The notes under the pieces are model-generated. The model did not search any database. It saw only the letters and a list, made by a program, of their open reading frames with translations, and was not told the DNA's origin. Below, piece after piece: positions 35,538-46,525 of a stretch of 64,000 bases of DNA; positions within the stretch are counted from its first letter, which is position 1, and each line of letters starts with the position of its first letter. Origin of the DNA: Salinivibrio kushneri (GTDB taxonomy: Bacteria > Pseudomonadota > Gammaproteobacteria > Enterobacterales > Vibrionaceae); assembly GCF_027286325.1 (NCBI RefSeq), contig NZ_CP114589.1, positions 1 to 64,000 on the forward strand, given 5' to 3'. The position numbers and the translations under genes are program-made.

Positions 35538-35661
35538 GTCACAACTCCATTTACATAACAGCCTGTTTTTATTACATTTACTTGCAAAAACTGACAGGGC
35601 TATTATTAACTCGGTAGGTTTAGTTGTTATAAAGTGACATCACATTGCTTTTGTGTACGAA

Positions 35662-35687
35662 AAGGAGCCAACCCGCGTTGGCTCCTT
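35662..35687 (-). terminator. Terminator after the TonB-dependent receptor gene
   Basis: AAGGAGCCAAC (35662-35672) pairs with GTTGGCTCCTT (35677-35687) around CCGC. It is an 11-bp perfect stem about 33 bases past the receptor stop, with TTTTCG following on the minus strand. It separates the receptor gene from the amo operon promoter. Confidence 0.7.
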
Positions 35688-35719
35688 CGGCATCAGGTGG
35701 TCCTGATGAATCGTTATTA

Positions 35720-37654
35720 TTAGAAGTCGTATGAAACGCCAGCATAGACGCTGCGGGCTTTCATGATGTAATCCAAGTCTATCGCGGTCTCACCTCGCTC
35801 TTCGTTCGTGAGGTTGGTAACTCCCAGCTTCAGGTTAAGATTGTTTACCGGTTGATAGCGCGCCCCTAGATCCACGGTGCCGTATGCATCTAGCTTCACC
35901 AAATCCGACCCTTGTTTTGCGTATTGCGAGCCTGTGTATTGATAAGATGTGTAAGCGTAAAGGTTGTCTTGTGCCTGCCAGTCGAGTTGGACGTTAGCCA
36001 CATGGGCGGGCGTATTGAGAAGGTCAGTCTGCGTGCTTTTGTCTTCTGCATCGCTGTAGGTATAATTCACCGAGACACTGACCGTGTCAGTAACGTCTGC
36101 CCATAACGACGTTTCCACCCCTTTGATTTCGGCTTCGTCGACGTTGAAGTAGCTCAACTCAGTTTTGACGCGATCCCACGTTTCCGACGCAATCATGTCG
36201 TCAATGTCGTTTTCGAACACAGTTAACCCAGCACCCCAGTGATCGGTTTCATAGCTGGTTCCCAGCTCATAGCTCCGTGAGGTCTCTGCCTTAAGATCCG
36301 GGTTGCCAACCACATGACATTTGCCCCGACACGCTAGCACCGCGTAAGAATCACTGTACTGATTAAGCCCTGGCGCTTTAAAGGCTTCGCCGACCCCGCC
36401 TTTAATCACCCAGTTGTCAGTGATCGTATAAACGGCATAAGCACGCGGGCTGAACTCACCCCCGTATACCTCGTGATCGTCATAACGTGCACTCAGAGTC
36501 AGTGCCAAATCGCCTAACGAGATTTCATCTTGCAGGTAAACCGCCGCCTGACTGTAGTTCACAGAATCGGTCGTCAGCGTCAGATTATTCTCCAGTTTGG
36601 TATCACGAAATTCGCCGCCGCCCGTCAGCAGGTGATCCCCCAAATAACCAGACAGCTGGGCATCAATAGTGTTATTGGTTTGCTCGATATCACCGACTGC
36701 ACTATTTAGCTCTGAATCATCTCGCAATTCAGAATGGTCAAGGTTATAACGCACTCGCGAGTTCACCGCCTCCCAGTACCCGTAGTGAGTCAGTGCCAGG
36801 TTGTAACGCTCCATTTCCTGAACATTGTTCACCGCGTTACCCCAGTTGTTCCAATCCGCATCACGGTCATCTGTGCTGTAATTAAGATCAAGCTCGACAT
36901 CTTGCTGATCATTTACTAGCCATGTCAGGTTGGAGTACAGGTTCAACTCCTCGCGCTCCTCCAGAACATCTGTGTCTGGATTAACGGATTGATTTGAGCG
37001 CCACGCATCACGATCACTTTTTTCAATGATCAGGTTCCCCAATAGGGTGTCAGGAACTAGAGCGCCACTGACGTAGCCATTCATTTTGTGGGTATTACCA
37101 CCAGAGCCCTCCGTAATGCCATCAAACTGGTAACCCAAAGAGCCCTGCGTTTCTTCTGTGGGCTTGCGAAGAATCACATTCACCACGCCCCCTAACGCAT
37201 CGGCACCATACAAAGATGACATAGGGCCACGGGTTACCTCGATACGTTCGACCGCTGACATCGGAATACTGGACAGATCAAAATCGTTACCGTAAGAGCT
37301 AAGGAGTCCATCTCGAGAGTTAATCCGGCGACCGTTGATTAGCAGCAGGGTATAATCTGAATCCAATCCACGGATTTTGATCTCATTGCGCCCGTATGTT
37401 GTGCCCGCGTTGATGTGAATACCCGGAAGTTTTTCAATCGCTTCAGCAACATCATTGACCACAAGGTTATCCAAGTCTTCGTGGGTAATATACGAGACAG
37501 AAGCCGGCGCTGTGAGCTCCGGATGCTCTGTCTGACTCGCCGTCACCACCATCACTTCATTAACGTCGTTATTGGCCATGTCTGCCATTACCGTAAATGA
37601 AGAAACCATACCTACTACACATAAAGCCTGATTCAGGCGAGTCAACTTAAACAC
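35720..37654 (-). CDS. TonB-dependent ferric catecholate receptor (IrgA/CirA-like)
   Basis: An outer-membrane receptor of about 644 residues for ferric siderophore uptake. After a signal peptide (FKLTRLNQALCVVGMVSSFTVMA) comes the TonB box region NEVMVVTA. The plug domain follows (VAEAIEKLPGIHIN, EIKIRGLDSDYTLLLINGRR, VERIEVTRGPMSSLYGADALGGVVNVI), then a 22-strand-type barrel ending YAGVSYDF with terminal Phe. A CRGKC pair in GEAFKAPGLNQYSDS...LACRGKCHVVGNPDLKAE is typical of IrgA/CirA receptors. The start is a GTG with GGAG 5 bases upstream; an earlier in-frame ATG would spoil the signal peptide. Two Fur-box-like sites lie upstream. The adjacent amo genes suggest ferric amonabactin as ligand. 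Confidence 0.93.
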   Translation of the reverse strand: MFKLTRLNQALCVVGMVSSFTVMADMANNDVNEVMVVTASQTEHPELTAPASVSYITHEDLDNLVVNDVAEAIEKLPGIHINAGTTYGRNEIKIRGLDSDYTLLLINGRRINSRDGLLSSYGNDFDLSSIPMSAVERIEVTRGPMSSLYGADALGGVVNVILRKPTEETQGSLGYQFDGITEGSGGNTHKMNGYVSGALVPDTLLGNLIIEKSDRDAWRSNQSVNPDTDVLEEREELNLYSNLTWLVNDQQDVELDLNYSTDDRDADWNNWGNAVNNVQEMERYNLALTHYGYWEAVNSRVRYNLDHSELRDDSELNSAVGDIEQTNNTIDAQLSGYLGDHLLTGGGEFRDTKLENNLTLTTDSVNYSQAAVYLQDEISLGDLALTLSARYDDHEVYGGEFSPRAYAVYTITDNWVIKGGVGEAFKAPGLNQYSDSYAVLACRGKCHVVGNPDLKAETSRSYELGTSYETDHWGAGLTVFENDIDDMIASETWDRVKTELSYFNVDEAEIKGVETSLWADVTDTVSVSVNYTYSDAEDKSTQTDLLNTPAHVANVQLDWQAQDNLYAYTSYQYTGSQYAKQGSDLVKLDAYGTVDLGARYQPVNNLNLKLGVTNLTNEERGETAIDLDYIMKARSVYAGVSYDF

Positions 37655-37707
37655 GCTATCTCCTTGTCCATCAAAATTTAACCATCCCATATACATGGTG
37701 GCGCAAA

Positions 37708-37766
37708 TGATAATGATTTCCATTCTATACTCAATGCCACTCCATCATAATTGATAATCTTTTTCA
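37708..37766 (-). promoter_or_regulatory. Two Fur-box-like sites upstream of the receptor gene
   Basis: TGATAAT-G-ATTTCCA at 37708-37722 and TGATAAT-C-TTTTTCA at 37752-37766 each have one perfect half and five of seven matches in the other half of the 7-1-7 Fur consensus. They lie 54-112 bases before the GTG start, where Fur would block the promoter. Confidence 0.75.
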
Positions 37767-37887
37767 TTGTTATTTGCGTTTGATCATAAAAATCTGAGCG
37801 AGTGTCACAGTGCAAAACCGCCAAGCGAGTTAAATTGAGCGCAAAATGAACAGATAGAGGATAAAACGGCGTGGAGGCGGTCCGGGC

Positions 37888-39117
37888 TTAACCCGGAACC
37901 TGCGTAGAGCGTTGCGACTGTTTGAGTGATGGGACAAACCAGCAAACAAGTAAGGGAACAACAAGCGCGCTAACGATAGTCATTGTGGCGAGTGTATCGA
38001 GCCCCACTAGCTGATTTGCGGGCCCTGATACGAGATAGATGGAGCTGACAATCCCCGCACTACCAGCGGCCAAATTAGACACTGTTGATTGATACGTCAT
38101 GAAGGCAGCACGGTATTGTGGGGGTGGCACCCTTGACGTAAATGCAGCCAGAATTGCACTGCGCGCCGAGCTAGATGCCATCAAAATCATAAAAATCAGA
38201 TAGACCCACTTATCTGTACTGTCGCTGACAAAACCGTAGTAGACCACTATTGCGACAATCGCACTTAAAGCAAATAACACCCGCTGGCCTGAACCTTTGT
38301 CCATCATTTTGCCGCTGTATCGCATCGCCAAAATGCTCATCACCCCACCGAACAGATAAAGGTAACTGATCTCGTTCCGCGGGAAATCCAAGTTAAACTG
38401 GAAATACGCTGAAAGATTTGGCACCAATAGGAAATGTCCAAACAGGGTCAACCCCATCATCGTCATCGCGAGTACAAATGGCGTGGATCCTGTCATTTGA
38501 GCCAACCCAGCCGCACGCACCGTCGTCGGTGTGGTCTCACTTTTTTGAGGGAGCAACGATGGCATATACATCCTGACTGCAATGGCCAATACCACCCCCA
38601 TGCCCCCAAAGAAAAAGAACGTCATCTGCCAACTCATCCACTGCGCCAACATCAATGACGCTGGAACAATGATGATCGCTGCCAGTGAAAATCCACTGGC
38701 AACAAAGGCCATCGCCTTGCCCCGCTCCGCCACGTGGGTCACATCTAGGACAGAAGCCATGATCAAGCCGCTAAGAGGGCCAGAGAAACAGCCTGCTGCA
38801 ATAAAAATGAGTAGTAATTGTTCTGGCGCGGTGGCCAAGCCACACAAGGCTATCAGGAGCGAACGAAGAAGAAGAAAGAATGTTAAAGCTGCTCGTCTAT
38901 CATAGCGATCTAATACAGGAGCGAGAAAAAAACCAATAATAGCGGAGCCAAACGTCGCGCCGCCACTGATGTAACCAATGTGCTCACCTTTTAAACCAAT
39001 ATCCCGCACTAAGTCCGGTCCCAGCGGCATAACCATCATCAAGGTTCCAACAGAGAGCATATTAATAAGCAGCGCCAGCCTTAAAACTGGCTTCGCATTC
39101 AGCGCATTACGATCCAT
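37888..39117 (-). CDS. MFS transporter, probable siderophore exporter
   Basis: A 409-residue major facilitator protein with about 12 membrane segments. The loop 2-3 motif is present in degenerate form (GFFLAPVLDRYDRRAAL), and VMPLGPDLVRDIGLKGEHIGYISGG resembles drug/H+ antiporter-type N-termini. It lies between the receptor and the PPTase genes, with a perfect Fur box 59 bases upstream of the ATG at 39117. By analogy with EntS and similar exporters it probably secretes the finished siderophore; this rests on context. A TTG-initiated longer reading from 39171 would overlap the Fur box region and is unlikely. Confidence 0.82.
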   Translation of the reverse strand: MDRNALNAKPVLRLALLINMLSVGTLMMVMPLGPDLVRDIGLKGEHIGYISGGATFGSAIIGFFLAPVLDRYDRRAALTFFLLLRSLLIALCGLATAPEQLLLIFIAAGCFSGPLSGLIMASVLDVTHVAERGKAMAFVASGFSLAAIIIVPASLMLAQWMSWQMTFFFFGGMGVVLAIAVRMYMPSLLPQKSETTPTTVRAAGLAQMTGSTPFVLAMTMMGLTLFGHFLLVPNLSAYFQFNLDFPRNEISYLYLFGGVMSILAMRYSGKMMDKGSGQRVLFALSAIVAIVVYYGFVSDSTDKWVYLIFMILMASSSARSAILAAFTSRVPPPQYRAAFMTYQSTVSNLAAGSAGIVSSIYLVSGPANQLVGLDTLATMTIVSALVVPLLVCWFVPSLKQSQRSTQVPG

Positions 39118-39175
39118 GGACACAACCCATCTAAAAAAATCGATTGTAACTGCCTGATAACACAAACTCAATAAA

Positions 39176-39190
39176 TGATAATTATTATCA
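39176..39190 (-). promoter_or_regulatory. Perfect 7-1-7 Fur box upstream of the MFS exporter
   Basis: TGATAAT-T-ATTATCA is an exact match to the Vibrio/E. coli Fur consensus and a perfect palindrome. It overlaps the stop codon of the PPTase gene and sits 59 bases upstream of the exporter start, so the exporter has its own iron-controlled promoter. Confidence 0.88.
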
Positions 39191-39895
39191 TATGAAATAT
39201 TCAGAACGCGTGAACGTCAGTACCTTTTCACCCACTTTAGCGTAATACACCTTTCCTTGAATGCCCGGTACTAAGGCGTCTGCCAACCTTGTATTGAGCT
39301 CAAAGTACAACCATTGGGCGTCCATCCGCAAAAAGGTGACATCCAAAAAATCGAAATAACACTGAACTTGCGGGTATAAAGCTTTAAAAATGCTCTCTTT
39401 GGCGGAAAACAGCAGCGTCATCAACCAGCTTATGTCTCGCGCGTCGCTTGGAAGCCTACCTCGCTCCTTTTCAGTGAATACGACCCCTTCCATCTCTGTC
39501 GCCTTCTCCACATCAATCACTGACTCGATATCGATACCGACGCCCCCATGCTTACTGTACTGCGGGCTAATCGCACAAGCGGCTAAGTTATCCGTGTGAC
39601 TAATGCTCCCAGTCACGGTCTGTGGCCAAATAGGCGCACGATCGTTACCGACCGCTATATCAGTCGACATAAAGCCCAAGCTCATCAGGATTTTTTTTGC
39701 CAGATTACGACCTGCTAAAAACTCCGCTTGTCGCTTATGTACTGCCCCACGTATTGCTTCAGGCATCTCGATACCACAATGTGCAAACAGCACTGGAGAA
39801 TAATGCTGTGTGTCGAACTGCATCATCATTACTGAGGTGTCAGAGTCAGGCAAAGCCACGGAACACGGGGGCTGGAAGAAAGCGGATTGGCGCAT
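39188..39895 (-). CDS. amoD: Phosphopantetheinyl transferase (EntD-like)
   Basis: A 235-residue Sfp/EntD-class enzyme that moves phosphopantetheine from CoA to the carrier domains of AmoB, AmoF and AmoG. The N-terminus AFFQPPCSVALPDSD resembles EntD. GSISHTDNLAACAIS, GVGIDIESV (Mg-binding Asp and Glu) and LLFSAKESIFKALYP are the P1-P3 motifs. The ATG at 39895 follows TTTAGGAATT. A longer reading to 39976 runs across a Fur-like site. The enzyme is needed for the NRPS to work, so the locus appears self-sufficient. Confidence 0.9.
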   Translation of the reverse strand: MRQSAFFQPPCSVALPDSDTSVMMMQFDTQHYSPVLFAHCGIEMPEAIRGAVHKRQAEFLAGRNLAKKILMSLGFMSTDIAVGNDRAPIWPQTVTGSISHTDNLAACAISPQYSKHGGVGIDIESVIDVEKATEMEGVVFTEKERGRLPSDARDISWLMTLLFSAKESIFKALYPQVQCYFDFLDVTFLRMDAQWLYFELNTRLADALVPGIQGKVYYAKVGEKVLTFTRSEYFI

Positions 39896-39915
39896 AATTC
39901 CTAAAACATTAAAGA

Positions 39916-39930
39916 TGAGAATAGCTATCA
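39916..39930 (-). promoter_or_regulatory. Fur-box-like site upstream of the PPTase gene
   Basis: TGAGAAT-A-GCTATCA matches the 7-1-7 Fur consensus at 11 of 14 positions and begins 21 bases before the PPTase start codon. Confidence 0.65.
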
Positions 39931-40095
39931 TTGTTATTGATGCGCTATCGTCATGCAAGCATTTACGCTCAAACACTTAATCTTCGCTGAAGGGTAATCC
40001 ACGCATTGTAAATCAAACACTTAAGCACGACATCACAGGTAATCTCTAGGCTAAAATTCGCTAAAGAAACGTGCTTTCGCACCGACATTGAGGAG

Positions 40096-40401
40096 CTAAA
40101 CAAAGCTCAATATTAAGCTGGCCAAGATCGGTAAAAGCATAGAAAGCTGAGCCCATACAGTGTTTGTCACTTTTCTGATAGTTAAAACAATCACTGTAAC
40201 AAGCCAAGCCCCTGCGGCAAGATAACCGAGGGCCTCCTCTAAGCCGCTGTAGTGTTGAACACGATAGAGTACCGTATGCAACTGAGCGTCAGCTGCGGTT
40301 GGTATGTTTTGTATTTCACTGCTTGCGACACCACCGTAATAGTGTGAAAAACCAATCAACACCAGTTGTACGGTCAGCAGGATTATCGACAATGCTTTCA
40401 T
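40096..40401 (-). CDS. Small membrane protein of unknown function
   Basis: A 101-residue hydrophobic protein with about three membrane segments (ALSIILLTVQLVLIGF, ALGYLAAGAWLVTVIVLTI, AQLSMLLPILASLILSFV). I do not recognise the family. The ATG at 40401 is chosen because the longer frame overlaps the GNAT gene by 80 bases. No clear Shine-Dalgarno is seen. It starts 16 bases after the GNAT stop and is probably co-transcribed with it. Confidence 0.6.
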   Translation of the reverse strand: MKALSIILLTVQLVLIGFSHYYGGVASSEIQNIPTAADAQLHTVLYRVQHYSGLEEALGYLAAGAWLVTVIVLTIRKVTNTVWAQLSMLLPILASLILSFV

Positions 40402-40417
40402 ATTCTGGGTCAAAATT

Positions 40418-40897
40418 TTATAACCATTTGTACATAACGTAACTATCAACAAACCCCAGCCGTGAATGCTTATACGCCTTAGGAATGGTGCCAACAATCG
40501 AAAAGCCGAGAGCTTGCCAAAGCTTAATCGCCACGTCGTTGGTCGAGACTACGCTATTAAACTGCATCGCCTTAAACCCTAGTTCGAGCGCCATATCCTG
40601 CGAATGCTGGCAGAGTAGACGGGCTATTCCCTTCCCTCTTGCCTCACTCGCCACCATATATCCACAGTTACAGATGTGCCGGCTTGGCCCCATTCCATTA
40701 GGCTTGATGTAATAAATACCCAAAACGGCATCATTTTCCACGTACGCGTACGCATTTAAGGTTGAGCCACACCAAAGTGAAAAAGCGTCTTGCTGCGTCA
40801 TATCAGGATCCAAGGCATAGGTTTCTTGCGCTTGAATAATCGCCGAAAACGTCGGCCAGAATGACGCAAAGTCAGGTCGGGTCATTTCCCTGATCAT
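40418..40897 (-). CDS. GNAT-family N-acetyltransferase
   Basis: A 159-residue acetyltransferase. The CoA-binding motif is MVASEARGKGIARLLCQHSQDMALELGF and the later FNSVVSTNDVAIKLWQALGFSIVGTIPKAY is the motif-B region, typical of GNATs acting on small molecules or N-termini. The substrate is unknown. GGGGAG lies close to the ATG at 40897; an ATG four codons downstream is possible. It pairs with the small membrane protein gene. Confidence 0.82.
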   Translation of the reverse strand: MIREMTRPDFASFWPTFSAIIQAQETYALDPDMTQQDAFSLWCGSTLNAYAYVENDAVLGIYYIKPNGMGPSRHICNCGYMVASEARGKGIARLLCQHSQDMALELGFKAMQFNSVVSTNDVAIKLWQALGFSIVGTIPKAYKHSRLGFVDSYVMYKWL

Positions 40898-40982
40898 GGC
40901 TCCCCCTTAGAGGCCTCTTCCGTTGGCTCAGCCGATAGCATCGACTCATGATGGTGCATTTAAGGCACCCTTTCCAAAGCTC

Positions 40983-41004
40983 TAATAAAAAAGGTTTTTT
41001 ATTA
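40983..41004. other. AT-rich perfect inverted repeat
   Basis: TAATAAAAAA (40983-40992) and TTTTTTATTA (40995-41004) form a perfect 10-bp inverted repeat with a 2-base centre. It sits in the divergent region between the GNAT gene and the PF10136 gene. It could be a protein site; it is not a convincing terminator given the divergent genes. Confidence 0.35.
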
Positions 41005-41154
41005 AACGAGGGAAGTGTAAAGATAAAATTCATGCTTGTCGCCTCCAAGTCAGAACATTGCAGGTGTGATCTAAATACACTTTTGCTTCCCCCTATTCAC
41101 TCCCTCTTGTAGACTACGCGCGCGTTGACTATCTACTGATAAGAAAATTGATAT

Positions 41155-43158
41155 ATGCCTGCAATTACACCGGCCTTTAAAGTGATAGACGGTTTCTCAC
41201 TCTGTGCCAACGACACAGAGCGCCTTGATATATTTTTTACCTATCTTCGTGAAGGTGAACCCGAGCTGGCAGAGCTGCGTCTTGAACAACTTGTCTTAGC
41301 CTTAGCCAACTCCCCTTCTCAAGCCGCACTCTTTGCCAATAGCGTGTGCAATGAGGCGAAGAAAATAAAACTGTCACCCGCATTTGTACAGTTGGGGATC
41401 TTCTCTAAAAACGGGCTGGTTACCGAAATTTTTCGCCGCCTTTACAATAAAGTCAATCCGCCGCCAAAACGCTGCAACGATATCAATGACTTGCTCAGTT
41501 ATTTTGTTGGTGGTGAAGACAAAGCGTGGGTCAAAACCATTTCCCATAAATGTTGGTTTAAGCTTTATTGTCTGTTGGTGAAAAATGCCTCTCCCGAAGC
41601 TATCCGCACAACAGGCTCTTATATCAAAAGCGAGCTTTGTTATTCGCTAGAAATGCTATCTATCTGGATTGCGGCAGAAGAGCTAGACCCTGAACTGCTT
41701 CGCATAGACCGCCGTTTGAGTGAAGTCGACTCACCGTTTATTGCACTTCAACGTGAAACCAGCCACTTGGTGGCAGCGATCAAAGCCGACAACATGTCTG
41801 GCCAAGATACGGCCCATTTTTGGGTGATGATTGAGCAGTGCCAACAGCAGGTAAAACGGATCCGCGCTCGCGGCATCAGTCAAATGGGCTTCTCCGCACA
41901 CGCTTCACATATGCTCGAGCGTCTTGATCAAACGTTGAACCGCATGGTGCTCCTGATTCAAATTTTGGATTTTCGCCACCCTCACCAAAAAGCGCGTTGC
42001 GTGCTTAACCTTTGGCGTCAATTGCTCACCTCGGTGACCGAGCGCAATAGCGTGCGTGCCATTTACCGCAAAAGCACACGTACCTTTGCGCAAAGTGTTA
42101 CTCAAAACAAAAGTAACCACGGCGAGCACTACATCGCCAAAACGAAAAAGGATTATTTTAAAATTCTACGTGGTGCCTGCGGTGCTGGGGTGATTATCTC
42201 GCTATTGGCGTGGGTAAAGATGTATATCGAGAGCCTGCAGCTTACACCGCTTAATAATGCGCTACTGGTCAGTCTCAATTACGGTGTCGGCTTTATGCTG
42301 GTGCACATTTTGCACTTTACTATTGCCACCAAACAGCCGGCGATGACAGCAGCAAACTTTGCCGCGCACGTTGAAAAAAACAAGCAGGGGCGTACAAGAA
42401 GTAAAAAGCTCGCTCGCCTGCTAATTAATGTAAACCGCTCTCAATGGTTTGCGGTGTGGGGCAACATTACCGCCGCAATTACCGTGAGTGTGCTAGTGAG
42501 CCTGCTTTTTAGCCACTTTTATCACAGCCCATTGCTTACCAGTGAGCAGGCAGCATATCAAAAAGCAGCCATTCACCCACTGAGCGGCCTAGCTTGGCTG
42601 TATGCGGGCATCGCCGGTGTGTGGCTGTTCTTGTCAGGCATTATTACCGGCATATTAGATAACCGAGCGGATTACATTGAGCTAAAAGATCGATTGGTCG
42701 CCCATCGATTGTTTCGGGTTATCCCTGTTAAACATCGTGAGAAAGCCGCTTATTATATTCATGAGAATTACGGCGCCTTGGGTGGGAATTTTATTTTTGG
42801 GGTGTTGCTGGGTATGACTAGCTATGTTGGTTATCTCATCGAGGTCCCATTAGACATCCGCCATGTGGCGTTTTCGTCGGCGCACGCTGCATATGCGCAC
42901 ATTAGCGATTTTCAGTCTTGGGTGTCAGCCTTATCCAGCCTGTTCTTGGTGTTGATGATAGGCTTTATCAATCTCTGGGTCAGTTTTGGTTTAGCGTTAT
43001 TCGTCGCGCTACGATCTCGTAACTGTGAATTAGACATTAAGTCGGTAAGAACCGCGGTACTGACACAAATCAAACAGCACCCCTCTAGCCTATTTTGGCC
43101 CAAAGATCCGGTGCCTGCGGGGAAATCGCAAGGTGCAAATCAACGCCGTACGCCATAA
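41155..43158 (+). CDS. PF10136 membrane protein ('site-specific recombinase' family)
   Basis: A 667-residue protein matching the family labelled site-specific recombinase (gonococcal gcr-like, PF10136). The first 330 residues are soluble and helical. From about residue 335 there are several membrane segments (GVIISLLAWVKMYI, NALLVSLNYGVGFMLVHILHFTIATKQPAMTAA, then four more), ending in a cytoplasmic tail. IATKQPAMTAANFAAHV and AWLYAGIAGVWLFLSGIITGILDNRADY are conserved-looking blocks. No recombinase catalytic motif is visible and an integral membrane topology does not fit one. I treat the name as historical and the function as unknown. It stands alone, upstream of the protease gene. Confidence 0.8.
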   Translation: MPAITPAFKVIDGFSLCANDTERLDIFFTYLREGEPELAELRLEQLVLALANSPSQAALFANSVCNEAKKIKLSPAFVQLGIFSKNGLVTEIFRRLYNKVNPPPKRCNDINDLLSYFVGGEDKAWVKTISHKCWFKLYCLLVKNASPEAIRTTGSYIKSELCYSLEMLSIWIAAEELDPELLRIDRRLSEVDSPFIALQRETSHLVAAIKADNMSGQDTAHFWVMIEQCQQQVKRIRARGISQMGFSAHASHMLERLDQTLNRMVLLIQILDFRHPHQKARCVLNLWRQLLTSVTERNSVRAIYRKSTRTFAQSVTQNKSNHGEHYIAKTKKDYFKILRGACGAGVIISLLAWVKMYIESLQLTPLNNALLVSLNYGVGFMLVHILHFTIATKQPAMTAANFAAHVEKNKQGRTRSKKLARLLINVNRSQWFAVWGNITAAITVSVLVSLLFSHFYHSPLLTSEQAAYQKAAIHPLSGLAWLYAGIAGVWLFLSGIITGILDNRADYIELKDRLVAHRLFRVIPVKHREKAAYYIHENYGALGGNFIFGVLLGMTSYVGYLIEVPLDIRHVAFSSAHAAYAHISDFQSWVSALSSLFLVLMIGFINLWVSFGLALFVALRSRNCELDIKSVRTAVLTQIKQHPSSLFWPKDPVPAGKSQGANQRRTP

Positions 43159-45453
<2,295 letters not shown>

Positions 45454-45466
45454 TCACTTTCTGACC

Positions 45467-45494
45467 AGCCGCTGTTTAAACAGCGGCTTTTTTG
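45467..45494 (+). terminator. Terminator after the metalloprotease gene
   Basis: AGCCGCTGTTTAAACAGCGGCT is a perfect 11-bp palindrome followed by a run of T's, starting 13 bases past the stop. Confidence 0.92.
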
Positions 45495-45623
45495 TCTATA
45501 TCAAAACCAAAATCAGCTAGATTCATGGACAAAATTAAAGATCGCCTCTTTACTTCCGGCTAGTCACTCTCTTCCCTTCTTCTGGACCGACCAGGAAATT
45601 CTTTATTTTCATCACATTATGAC

Positions 45624-45651
45624 GACAAAAATCGATATTTGTCCGACAAAT
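45624..45651. promoter_or_regulatory. Perfect 15-bp palindrome in the first binding-protein promoter
   Basis: ATTTGTC-C-GACAAAT (45637-45651) is a perfect palindrome 71 bases before the next gene. A third half-site GACAAAA at 45624-45630 forms a second inverted pair with ATTTGTC. It looks like a transcription factor operator; the factor is unknown and no regulator gene lies beside it. Confidence 0.45.
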
Positions 45652-45722
45652 AAACGATCACTACACCCACGTATTTTTATCTCGTCTACGCTTAAGGGAA
45701 TGATGGATAAATTGGAGACGTT

Positions 45723-46460
45723 ATGCTCAAGCATCTGTTCACTATCGTTTTATCAGCCCTTTTCCTCGTTGCAACACCAGTGCGAGCCGATGTCCTCACC
45801 ATGCCATCGCTCGAGTGGCCTCCTTATTCTGGTAAGAACTTGCCCGATCAAGGTGCGTCGGTAGCTGTTGTGCGTGCGGCTGTACAAGCCATGGGGCACG
45901 AACTTAACGTCGAATTTTACCCTTGGTCACGCACCGTGTATTTGGTGAAGAATGATGCGCAGTACGCTGGCTATTTTCCAGAATATCATTACGAAACAGA
46001 TGAATTGATCTTCTCTGACCCGATAGGGACAGGCCCGCTCGGGTTCGTTGAAAACGTCAACCAGCCTATAGAGTGGTCAACCCTTGATGATCTAACTCAA
46101 CATACCATTGGTGTGGTGCGTGGCTATGTCAACACACCAGAATTAGATGAGCGCATTGCAAATGGCACACTCAAATCGTCTGCGGTCACCAGTGATACAC
46201 AAAATTTACAGAAAGTAGGACGTGAACGTATCCCACTAGCCGTCGTCGATGCCAATGTGCTGGACTATCTCAAAGAGAATGATCCTGCTCTCAGTGCTGT
46301 TAAAGCCAATCTACAAATGAACAAAAAACTCTTGGTTGATAAAAAACTCTACATTGCGTTTGCCGACAATGCCGAAGGGCAAAAATGGCGTGAAGTCGTC
46401 AACCAAGGACTAAAGAAAATCAATGTTGAACAGATAATGAAAGAACACCTAGGCGAATAA
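45723..46460 (+). CDS. Periplasmic family-3 solute-binding protein
   Basis: A 245-residue protein with signal peptide LKHLFTIVLSALFLVATPVRA, followed by the amino-acid-binding-protein fold: LEWPPYSGKNLPDQGASVAVVRAA and later TIGVVRGYVNTPEL. Family members bind amino acids or other small polar ligands. No ABC permease or ATPase is nearby. Instead an MCP gene follows 65 bases later, with a second binding protein and a diguanylate cyclase beyond. This suggests that it presents a ligand to a sensor. GGAG precedes the ATG. A perfect palindrome lies upstream. Confidence 0.82.
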   Translation: MLKHLFTIVLSALFLVATPVRADVLTMPSLEWPPYSGKNLPDQGASVAVVRAAVQAMGHELNVEFYPWSRTVYLVKNDAQYAGYFPEYHYETDELIFSDPIGTGPLGFVENVNQPIEWSTLDDLTQHTIGVVRGYVNTPELDERIANGTLKSSAVTSDTQNLQKVGRERIPLAVVDANVLDYLKENDPALSAVKANLQMNKKLLVDKKLYIAFADNAEGQKWREVVNQGLKKINVEQIMKEHLGE

Positions 46461-46525
46461 TGATCACTCGAAAAGAAAATGGTCGCACTAAGATCGCATA
46501 ACAATGAAAATGGAAGAGTAGCGCT

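Noticed and set aside
41155..43158. A mobile-element recombinase
   Set aside because: The PF10136 label suggests it, but multiple membrane segments and the lack of any recombinase motif or flanking repeats argue against a mobile element.
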